64,000 nt of DNA from Trissonchulus latispiculum (lineage: Eukaryota; Nematoda; Enoplea; Enoplida; Ironidae): NCBI GenBank assembly GCA_030248195.1, contig JASAND010026213.1, positions 1 to 64,000 of the forward strand. Reading direction: 5' to 3'. A program made the translations under genes and the position numbers. How positions within the stretch are numbered: position 1 is the stretch's first letter; each line of letters starts with the position of its first letter. Of this stretch, positions 9,667 through 18,924 are shown piece after piece. The notes under the pieces were generated by a model that made no database searches, was not told the DNA's origin, and saw only the letters and a list, made by a program, of their open reading frames with translations.

Positions 9667-12331
9667 GAGAGCTTACAACGAGAACGAGAAAATTCGATTT
9701 TTGATTTTTTGTGAGCCGTTTTATATGAAATTCGCTGCCTTCTACAATTTTCATGAATAGCAAATTATAGTTCCGGACAAAAAATAGACTCAAGTTCAAG
9801 CAAAAGGCTAGTGTCATGTGGATAATAGCGGACGTTCTAGTATCCCCCTTTTCTAATGCTTTTATAATCCTTTCCTTTGGCGATTTTTTCGAAAATTTTC
9901 CAAAAATCTCTAAATTTCCCCCAAACTTGTTGTAAACCTTATTCCTGAATTATTATTGGGTAGCCCGATAATTGTGTATAAATTTGTATAAATGTTGTAA
10001 GCTGTGGTGCTATCTTTACGTTCAGTATTGCGAAAATGCCTTAAATCTGTTTTCATTCAATTTCAAGCGTAAAGGCAACACTGCAATAAATGCATTTATT
10101 TTGAAAGATCGTTCATGCTGTCTACGTGGCAGTCACGTGACAGTCTCTCATGCTGACGTATTATGTAATGGAAAAAACTCAGAAATTCACAACTTGGGAC
10201 ATAGGTTTTAGTGTAAATAGGAAAATAAGGTTAGAAGTGGCACTATGACCCACCCAAATGACGCAAAATGGAACAGAACTTCAGCAGAATGTAGCTTGAT
10301 AAGGGTTAAGTAGGCTACCAATTAATAATGGAGGGGTCGGTACCCTTCCCGGGTCAGTAATGGGCCCTATCCTTGCCCGTGTTGTATAATGGAGGAGTCG
10401 GTACTCTTCCCAGGCCAGGAATAAGGCCTCCCGTTGTCCAGAAGTTCGTCAAAATTCAACTAAAAACAGCTTGAAATTATCGAAGAAAATGGATGTAAGG
10501 AAAGAAGTTGCGAAATAACTAGTGATTTAACAGGAGAATTCGAATTTAAAACGTTCTATATGGCCAGTAAGCGCAAATATTGGAAGATAGGTCAATAAAA
10601 GGTCATAATTCGTTCGTTAGTTGCATAGGATAACGTTAGTTAATGTTAGTAAGTGTTAGTTAGGTATAAACTGCATCAATTAGGTAGTAATTAGTTAAAT
10701 TGTGAGAGTTTTAACAAAAATTTAAGTTAGGCTTATCTGAAAGGCGATTCTTTTCTGATTTCGAAAATCCAAACCCAGTCTTTTAACTCCCAATATTGCG
10801 AAAGTTATAAGCAAAAGAAGTTTTGAGTGGTTACGTTTTAATATTGTAATATTGGCCTTTTGCGACCTTTATAACAAGGCGTAACAATTGCGTGAGGTTA
10901 CGCCCATTCATGTTTTCATTCATTGAGCCTCTGTTGGCTCTCTCCCAGCAAAGACTTGCCTCGCAGAGAAAGAGTTAATACACACCTTTAGGTATAGTAA
11001 TACGTTCGGAGGGGGCTTAACTCCCTCTCCAATAACTAAAATAAGATGAAATTAGTTAGTCTTAGGTAGTTTCGTACGTAGAATAATAATATCTAAATTT
11101 TAGTCTGCTAAAAATTACGTGGTTTCTTGTATGCACATTTTTTGCGCAACAATTGCCTTCTTGGTTCATTTGCTGGAAACGTAGGAGTTCCAGCAAGGGA
11201 GAGCAATTGTTGCTAGGATTAACGAGCGGCTTCTCTTGTCTTCGGCCGAAAGGTCACGCCCAACAGGAAAGAAAGGGGCTTGGAGACAAGGAAGCGCCTC
11301 AACATAATAAACATAAATTTTATTAAATAACATAGTCGAGTTAGCACTTAATATTTGGTTTTTCTTAATCGGCCCTGAGAGGCCTTTATTTTGTACAATT
11401 TTGTTTTTCGATTCGCGAAAATTAATTTTTAAGTCAGGAATTTCCCCTTTGGTTACCTTTACGTGTTCCAGAAAGTCTGCAAAGTTTCCCAAAATTCAGC
11501 TTGAGAAATTCATCAAAAAGGGGTCAGTTGGAGGGTCATAATTCCTTTACCTCATTAATCACCGATCCTACGGACCAGCCGCCTCGCCAGCCCGCGTCGG
11601 GTACACGCTTCAAGATAGGGAGCTTCCAGAAAATTCTGGAAGCTCCACCCAAAATCAAAGGAAATCCGACAAAGGTCAAAACACCAGTCAGACTCCTGTC
11701 AGCTCACTGGAAAACTTCAAATTTTATTCAGTGTTTGCTTCAGGTACGACCGAGAGCGGTCGGGTTTCCCCCCTTAAATACTAGTGCGTCTTCCCGTTGT
11801 GCCAGCGATTTGGCCGGGACCAAAAGACGTACTTTACCCATCTAGGACGCGAGTTAGGGGCCTCCTCTGACCCACACAGGTCAGAGGAGATGACTTGAGC
11901 GAAACAGCAAACACCACATGTTGAGGGCCATATGAGCGCACTATGCTCGGCCAGAATTTGCACACTAGGAATGCGAGCTTAGGGATTTCTAGGAGGCCCC
12001 TTTTTGCCCAAAAATTCACTTTTGTGGCCCTTTTGTGTGAATTCTGCCTGGAAACAATGGACTGTTCTGTAGTTTGGAACGGGTTTGCAGCCTAGGGTCA
12101 CGGGGACCCCGAATTAGGACTGTAAAGCTGTTAATCTGTTGGGTTTCCGGTCATCCGTATAGGTAGCCCTGCGATTTGGGGACGGATGAGCCGCATTCAT
12201 GGAATCCAGAACTAGCCGAATCAGAATTATAACGGGAGTAATGCACCCAATAGCATAAAATTCGCTACAATTCAGTATTTTACAGTAGACGTCCGACTAG
12301 CGGATCAACAGGTCATCTAGTTTTAATCTAG
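9667..12331. other. Long intergenic stretch without recognisable genes
   Basis: No exon with supporting splice signals was found. Two imperfect direct copies of a ~62-bp unit (GGAGGRGTCGGTACYCTTCC) lie at about 10326 and 10388. Opposed frames at 11166-11492 and 11501-11845 show no recognisable domain. 10900-12300 is less AT-rich than its surroundings and could be a decayed retroelement, but no termini are visible. Confidence 0.4.
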
Positions 12332-12491
12332 GGGCCTTTTCAAGAAAGGGTAGAGTAAAGTAGAGTAGAGTTAAAAGTAATTGTTTTAACTCGCTTTAAC
12401 TCCACTCAAGCTTGAGTTTCCTTCTTCTAACTCTTTCATGAAAAGGATTGAGTTAATTTTAACTCTACTCTACCCTTTCTTGAAAAGGCCC
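12332..12491. mobile_element. MITE family G, copy 1 (160 bp)
   Basis: The terminal inverted repeat is GGGCCTTTTCAAGAAAGGGT, with TAG on both sides (12329-12331 and 12492-12494; CTA is an equivalent reading). The interior is mainly GAGTTAAA and its complement. Short TIRs starting GGG and a 3-bp duplication fit a PIF/Harbinger-type MITE; this is inferred from termini only. Confidence 0.82.
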
Positions 12492-12715
12492 TAGGATAAT
12501 GATGCTAGTTTTGTTGTGCTGGTAACCTGTTAGTTGGATAGTGGCTAACCAGTGTAGTTGGTTTCAGTTAAGGATAAGCGTATTGATTGTCTTATTTAAA
12601 ACGGTCATTGGTTCATGTTTCGTAACGTTAAATACTCAAAATCATGTCAGCCATAATGTCAGTTTTAAAAGACAAAAAGAAGGTACCAAACTAAAAGAAA
12701 AGAAATAAACCCGTG

Positions 12716-12775
12716 CTGAGACTTGAACTCAGGACCTTCGGCGTTCAGCACTGACCTCAGTTTGTAGTTCAGTTT
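12716..12775 (-). other. tRNA-like 3' half (probable SINE or tRNA pseudogene fragment)
   Basis: On the minus strand there is a perfect T-arm, CTGAG-TTCAAGT-CTCAG, containing a B-box match (GAGTTCAAGTC). No convincing D-arm or A box lies at the right distance and the anticodon stem does not pair. I see no copy elsewhere in the window, so origin is open. Confidence 0.35.
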
Positions 12776-12995
12776 TTGAATTACAAAATGTGAAAATGAG
12801 AAAATCGAAGAAGATTGGAAAATCTACAATAATGTGACTTCCCGCAAAAAAAGTAGAGCGAACTGTGAGGCGTTCAAAGTGCAAACTGTGAAGCTGGGCC
12901 CAACCTAATGGATCTAAACTTGGGATGCCCCATTCAGAATCCCGACCCCCCCCCCTCTGGTCCCTACTGCTGGACGGCCTGCCCTTGGTCTCATA

Positions 12996-13192
12996 CAGAC
13001 ATGTGCAAGAGGGGAAATTCTGGGGGTGGGGATGAACCAGCGGCCGGAGGCCGCCGGAAAACCGGATTTGTCCGGTTTTTTGGATTCGGGGGGGGGTGAG
13101 GGACCCCTCTGGGGGGTGAGCTCCAGGTCTACACTCCAGGTCTCCAGGTGAAACCCCAACCCCCCAAACCCCCCAAGCACATGTATGGTCCC
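12996..13192 (+). repeat. GC-rich hairpin repeat, copy 2 (family Q)
   Basis: Homologue of 5195-5400, including GGCCGGAGGCCGCCGGAAAA, the CCGGATTTGTCCGG hairpin and the GTGAGGGACCCCTCTGGGG word. It is slightly shorter and less G-rich than copy 1. Confidence 0.7.
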
Positions 13193-13229
13193 ATGCCGCC
13201 GGGTTTTTAAATAGCCAGCCTACCTCGCC

Positions 13230-13519
13230 CAGCTCCTGCTTATGGCTGGCGACGGCGAACGGAACCCCGGGCCTCCATATACCTGTGCTACCTGCTGTCT
13301 GCGCGTGGGTAACTGCTACTCCATTCTGTGCATGTCATGCTGCAGCTGGCGGCAGCGCCACAGGAGGTCTCCCAAACAACGAGGTATAAGGGTCCTGCAG
13401 TGGAATGCGGGGGCGCTGTCACCCCCAAACCAGCGTTCCTCCAGAAACTGTTAAGGGACAATGACATCGACGTGGCAGCAGTGCAGCAGACCTGGCTGAG
13501 GCCCGGTTTCGTTCCGTAG
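13230..13519 (+). pseudogene. CR1-like LINE ORF2 start: 2A-like motif, Cys-rich segment, endonuclease fragment
   Basis: The frame reads LLMAGDGERNPGP. The last eight residues, DGERNPGP (13251-13274), fit the 2A-like consensus DxExNPGP, which is known at the N-termini of several non-LTR retrotransposon proteins. A Cys-rich stretch follows (CATCC, CMSCC; PHD-finger-like spacing). Then comes RGIRVLQWNAGAL, the first strand of an APE-type endonuclease with its Asn. A frameshift near 13425 moves the homology to another frame: PAFLQKLLRDNDIDVAAVQQ, then TWL. There the usual catalytic Glu of a QETWL-type motif is Gln. Homology ends at 13519. It is a broken 5' fragment; no reverse transcriptase follows here. 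Confidence 0.72.
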
Positions 13520-14310
13520 CTAATTCAGTTGATTTGTCCACAGGACAAATTTAAGCCTTGTCTAAATGTTATTATATGAAGGGGTCGTTTATTTTATGCG
13601 TTTGCTTCACGCACCAAAAGTAAATTTATCTATTCACACAACTCTTATCATCTCTTTAGTTAACCAAAAAGTAAACATTCAGATACGTGGCGTGCTCAAA
13701 GTTGTTGTCTGGTTCCTTTTAAAACTTGCGTCTGGCTTTTATTAGATTCAACGTAGATTATTTTGAAGGCTGGGACCAGTAAGAAATAAATTTATATTTA
13801 AATTACTGAATTCGGTGTTGCTGGAATAATTTTGAGCTGCCTTGTAGTCATTCCAGAGATGAAAGTTGGCAAAAGTAACTGTAAATATGCAATCAGTACA
13901 CAGCACACCTCGATAAGACTACAGCTGTAGTTCTCGCACACTTCGCACTCATTTCATTACGATTCATTCTTCATTCGTATATATGTGTAGTGCATGCCCA
14001 CGTTTCGTTAGCAGATTACCTTAGGCCGTAGCAAAAGTTTTGTTCCCTGTCTCTTGCTGTTTTACCAGATGAAGTACATCATGGAAATTGAAATTACCAA
14101 AGTCCATCTGTATATAAACTATTTTTACAAATTTTACTCGTTTGTACTCAAAATGAAAATTAAAAATTCATTCATACAAAAAGCAATAAAGTCAACAGCA
14201 ATACTGCTGCAACATCTGCCATGTCAAAGGAGAGGTAATATTAATAAATCAGTTTTTCATAAAATAATGTAGCGATATTTATTGTAGTACACCTTTTAGC
14301 TCAACATATA
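13520..14310. other. 5' flank of the SLC5 gene
   Basis: No repeat pair or exon is obvious. It presumably holds the promoter and 5' UTR of the transporter, but I see no decisive TATA or initiator arrangement. The frame at 14054-14272 has no recognisable domain. Confidence 0.35.
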
Positions 14311-17300
14311 ATGGCAACCAATTTCGGTGCAGTTGATTATGTTTTGTTTGCCATTACACTACTTGGTTCAGCAGGGATTGGCGTATTTTTTGCTTACCGT
14401 GGAGGCTCAAAGCAGAGTTCACCAGCGGAGATTCTAATGGGAGGAAGAAAAATGCCAATCATTCCAACAGCTTTGTCTCTTGCCACAAGCTTATTGTCTG
14501 GTGTAACTCTTTTGGCAATACCGGCAGAAGTCTATGGAAGAGGTTACCAAATACTAATTTTCTTATTCATGAGCAGAAATCTGAACAACACAACTCCCTA
14601 AAATTATGTGCAAAGCAGACATAGACCATGGAGTGTGATCCACTTCAGAGTATCCCTAACCGATATAAATATCTAACTCAGTAAGAGTTAAAGATAAACC
14701 TGAAAAGGTGAGTCGACTAATTGTATAATCTTGCTCGTTAAATAAAGTACAGCACAAAATAATCCCCACAATTGTAAGCTAACAATTATTTTAATTTTGC
14801 AGGCATCTTGTTTTTCTTCAGTCGACTGGTCGGCATCACAATTAGTCTTGGAGTTATTTATTGGCTTCTTCCAATTTTCTATGCCTCCCGACCAGTCAGT
14901 ATTTATCAATACTATGAAGATCGATTCAAATCCCGGTTTCTTCGGAGAGTAGGAGCTATTCTATTCAATTTCTTCATGTGCGTTTACATGGCAGTTGTTC
15001 TGTATGCCCCTGCAGTGGCGTTGAGCGGCGTAACCGGACTGCAAACATGGATATCCATAGTCAGTGTTGGAGTCATTTGTGTCCTGTATACGGCATTTGG
15101 GGGCTTGAAAGCAGTGGTTTGGGCGAATGTCCTTCAGGCGACGATTATGCTCGTTGGCGTCCTGATATTGTTCTTCAAGGGTTCTGCTGACGCGGGCGGA
15201 GTTGCCAACGTTTTCAAAACAGCCGGAGAGTATGGCAGATTTTCTGTAATGGGCTACGTAGATCCAAATCCATTCATATATATGAGTTTGTGGTCAGCGA
15301 TCCTGGGCGGTCAGTTGAAATTATTTACTTTTCACAAGTAACCGTTGAATACTTTTGGCACAAGCGGTAGTGAATATTGTGAAAATACACTATGTATAAC
15401 ATTTTCAAGTGAATACATATAGTTTTGGGGGAATCGGGAATCAATTTCTGTAGCAGTCTGGGACAAGAGTAACTGTAATGCTTACTCAATATTTTTATTT
15501 AGGTATCGGGTTTTGGTTGTCTTTGCTTTCTTTCAATCAAATAGCCGTCCAACGTTTCCTTTCAATGCACACTTTGAAGGCGGCGAATAAAGTTATGGCA
15601 GTAACGCTACCAAGCTTCCTTATTCTTTTGGTAGTTTCGGATCTACTCGGAGTTGTAATGTTCACTTATTTCCTTGATTGCGATCCTTTTGGTTCCAGAA
15701 TTGTTCAGTTCAAAGATCAAATAGTTATTTATTTTTCCCTGCTTGTTTTCGAAGGATTGCCCGGACTGCCTGGAGTGTTCCTGGCAGCAATTGTCAGTGG
15801 AACTTTAAGTACCGTATCAAGGTAGAAATTCGTCCTTATTAGTTTCTTATTAAGTTGTTAGCTTTTAATGATGTAAACGAAACCGGAAAGCCTTCACTTT
15901 AAACAAAACTATATCAAGTAGTATTAGCCGCGTCGTAGCATTGTTTGTTAATCCATACAACGAGTATGCAGTGATCTCTCGGAAAACGACACAATTTTCT
16001 GTGCAAAACTAACTAACTAACTGGGTCGGGATGGCCGAGTGGTCTAAGGGCCTTTTCAAGAAAGGGTAGGGTAGAGTGGAGTAGAGTAGAGTTAAAATTA
16101 ACTCTTTTCATGAAAGCGCGGAGTTAATTTTAACTCTGCGTGTTTTAACTCTCTTTAACCCTGCAGGGTTAAAAGCTGTAGAGTTAAAAAGAGTTAAAAA
16201 TGGCAGAGTTAAAATTAACCCCATGGTTTCATGAATAGAGTTAATTTTAACTCTGCTTAACCTGCGTGTTTTGCCTGGGGTTAAATTTCAATAGAAAATG
16301 CTCAGAAAGAGTTAAGTAGAGTTAAATTTAACCCTTTCGTGAAAAGGGTAGAGTTAAATTTAACTCCACAGGTTTTTAACTCTGCAGGCGATTCTTGAAA
16401 AGGGCAGAGTTAAAGCGAGTTAATTTTAACTCTTTTCATGAATCCACGCGGAGTTAAAATTTTTAACTCTCTCTCTAACTCGTAGGGTTAAAATTAACTC
16501 TTTTAACTCTTTCTTGAAAAGGATCGAGTTAATTTTAACTCTACTCTACCCTTTCTTGAAAAGGCCCTAAGGCGCTGGTCAGAACTTCCGATCCTGGTTA
16601 AAAGTGATATACATATACATATACACATACATATACATATTTTATATATATACTTTAAAAAGTTAATTTCGTAGTCAATTAGGATCCAAAATTAAGCCTC
16701 TGTGATTTCGCCTTCAACAGCTCCAATATGACTGATTATTTTGTATGTGTTTACGTTTTGTATGATTTCAGTGGCATCAACTCAATGGCAGCCGTGACAT
16801 GGGAAGACTTTCTTAAGAATAAATTCAAATATCAAAGCGAAGAACGGCAAGGATTTATCATCAAAGCAATTACATTTGTCTTCGGACTAATTTCGATAGC
16901 TCTAGCTTTCTTAGCAGAGCCGCTTGGTGGTATTCTGAAAGCTTTTCTTTCACTGATGGGAGCTACCGCAGGGCCGCTAGTCGGTCTCTTCATTCTTGGC
17001 ATATTCGTGCCATTTTCTGAAAAGGTTGGGGCTATCTGTGGACTGGCTGTTTCCTTTGCACTAACCTTGTGGATATCTCTTGGAAATGTGTACTACAAAC
17101 CTTATCAGTACTACAATCTTCCATTATTTCATGAAAACTGTGACAATCTAACGGCGGCTCCACGTTCAGAGTGGTTGAATTTTACTACAGACCACCATAG
17201 TCCCCTCCAGGGCTTCAGCTCCATTTACGGCATTTCCGATATTATGTACACCTTCATCGGATTAATAATTGTTCCTATTGTGGGGATTCCAATAAGTTTG

Positions 17301-17501
17301 TGCTTCCGTGAGAAGTTCCCTAAACACAGAGGTATAGAGAGACTAACCATAAAAGGACTCTACAAGAGAGCTCCTGAAGGCGAAGAGGATGACGAAATTG
17401 AGTATTCCGGTGTGTTTGCAGTCAAAACTCGCGCATGGCCTCCGAATACAAAGTCAGACGAAGCAATGGTAGAATTGAAATCAGCAACACAACTAACTTG
17501 A
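14311..17501 (+). CDS. Sodium-coupled solute transporter, SLC5 family (SMCT/SMVT-like), complete, 4 exons
   Basis: Exons 14311-14542, 14803-15309, 15503-15821 and 16772-17501 join in phase (1, 1, 2) to 595 codons plus TGA, close to the usual ~600 for SLC5A5/6/8/12 proteins. All introns are GT-AG. SLC5 proteins are plasma-membrane symporters with about 13 helices that use the Na+ gradient to take up monocarboxylates, vitamins or iodide. Visible hallmarks are a first helix at about residues 9-29, SLATSLLSGVTLLAIPAEVY (helix 2), TAFGGLKAVVWANVLQ, and SGTLSTVSRSGINSMAAVTW across the exon 3/4 junction (the conserved Na+-site region). Two N-glycosylation sequons (NLT, NFT) lie in a loop near residues 475-495. 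The tail is acidic and cytosolic (EGEEDDEIE). ATG 14311 is the first Met of the frame and fits the family N-terminus. The substrate cannot be told from sequence alone. Confidence 0.95.
16024..16600 (+). other. tRNA-like sequence in SLC5 intron 3, split by a MITE
   Basis: With the MITE at 16048-16567 removed, the flanks join into a tRNA-Leu/Ser-type start (GGGATGGCCGAGTGGTCTAAGG plus CGCTGGTC). It has a perfect A box, TGGCCGAGTGG, at 16033-16043. The 3' half is too degraded to name an isotype. It resembles the head of the SINE at 5521, so it may be a SINE remnant rather than a tRNA gene. Confidence 0.5.
16048..16567. mobile_element. MITE family G, copy 2 (520 bp) in SLC5 intron 3
   Basis: The termini GGGCCTTTTCAAGAAAGGGT and inverse are flanked by TAA (16045-16047 and 16568-16570). 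The body is about twenty GAGTTAAA/TTTAACTC words in both orientations. Removing it and one TAA restores a continuous tRNA-like sequence, which confirms the borders. Confidence 0.9.
16612..16655. repeat. Microsatellite (ATACAT)n / (TA)n
   Basis: A short alternating ATACAT array grading into TATATATA, inside SLC5 intron 3. Confidence 0.85.
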
Positions 17502-17559
17502 CTGATATTTAATAGTAACTAGTCAGGTTGTCATTAATGGACTGAACTCGGTATATACG

Positions 17560-17593
17560 GCGGCTTGCACCAATGGAAATAACTGTTACTTAA
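17560..17593 (+). mobile_element. Left-end fragment of MITE family I
   Basis: GGCGGCTTGCACCAATGGAA matches the terminus of the complete family I element at 21818-22294 (read on its complementary strand). It stops at the TTAA where element A3 begins, so A3 appears to have inserted into a family I copy whose other half is gone. Confidence 0.6.
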
Positions 17594-18580
17594 GGTGGTG
17601 AATCCTTTTGGGCACATATCATTGGTTGACGGTACATATCAAGATGAAATTTGATGAAACTTTCCAAAATAAGTTCTTTTAGCATTCTAACCGCCTCCTC
17701 GGCGCAATCCCACTTCAAAACTTCGACGTTTCCGTTCAGGGCCGTTTTTACTAATTCTTGATAATTAGACAGTAGCTAATAGCTGTGATTATATTCATTC
17801 GAAAGATATTGTTGAGCTCTTCATGTCTGCTTTTTGAAGCACCTTTATAGCTCTCCTTTATAGTGAGATATAGGTGATTTTCTTATTTTGCAGTTGAAAA
17901 CTTGCCGTTTTTACAGAAATCAAATAATCCGCCATTTCTTGAGCTACACAAGCCGTAAAATTAAACTAAAGATGTCAATTTGAAGGTCTTGTCGAGGCCG
18001 ATTATTCGTGGCATTGTCGTCTTCTAAATGCTATCCCGTACGCTACTATTCTAAAAATGTTGTTTTTGCAAAAACATGACCAATTCGATTTTACAGTGGA
18101 GCATTTACTGTGCAAGCTACAGGGTTGCACTTACTAGACGTATTTTAAACAAAAATACCCAGGAACCTTTTTTAATTGCCCCGATTGGATTGCTGCTTTC
18201 TAGCTAAAGTGGTCGCTTGCCAAATATGGGAAAAGTAGGCAAAATCCAGGTTGCGCATATATACATTTTAGCTAACTTCTTTATAACGAAGAGCGGTTTC
18301 ATAATAACTAAAAATGGTCCCCAGGAATTTGATAGTGGAATCGAATAGTGCAACCGATGCCTCACGAAAAAAATTACTTTAGTCTGCAAAAAGTTTGGAA
18401 AATTAAATATTTGAAAATGCAGTAAAACAATTTCCGAGAACTAAAATTAGGTTCACTGTATTCATTAAAAATAGAAAATGTTAAGCTCCATTTAGGTAGA
18501 AAGATGGCTTCTTAATTCCAAGGAATGAATGAGCAATAATGGTTCAAAGTTGATGTCTCCAAAAGGAATCACGCACCACC
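17594..18580 (+). mobile_element. TTAA element family A, copy 3 (987 bp)
   Basis: TTAA at 17590-17593 and 18581-18584. The left terminus reads GGTGGTGAATCC. The right terminus has a 4-bp insertion within ATCAC-CACC. It is the most diverged of the four copies. Confidence 0.88.
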
Positions 18581-18584
18581 TTAA

Positions 18585-18855
18585 GGTGGCGCTTACATTA
18601 TCGGGACTATAGATGTAAAATTTGGACCGACTGCTAAATTTTAATGAACTCCCAACTAAAGTTATTTTTGCTTTTCTAATGCTATCCCGTACGCTACTAC
18701 TATTCTAAAAATGTAGTTTTTGCAAAAACATGACATTTTTCCAGCGATTGTGGAGCATTTACTATGCATGCTACAGGGCTGTACTTTCTAGACGTGTTTT
18801 TACCAAAAATACCCAGGAACGCTTTTTTAATTGCCCCGATTGCTGCTTCCAAGCT
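18585..18855 (+). mobile_element. Chimeric fragment: family C left end joined to family A interior
   Basis: 18585-18660 is the left terminus of family C (GGTGGCGCTTACATTATCGG), sharing the TTAA at 18581-18584 with the end of A3. From about 18675 the sequence switches to the interior of family A, duplicating about 18020-18200 of A3. It stops before any terminus. It looks like a rearrangement or template-switch product. Confidence 0.65.
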
Positions 18856-18924
18856 GAAGTGCTGAATGTTTTGCTGAATATACAACAGTTATCGTGCAGA
18901 TGATGTCTCCAGCCTAATAACTAA

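Noticed and set aside
11166..11845. Two ~110-residue frames on opposite strands
   Set aside because: No recognisable domain, no splice context, no second copy.
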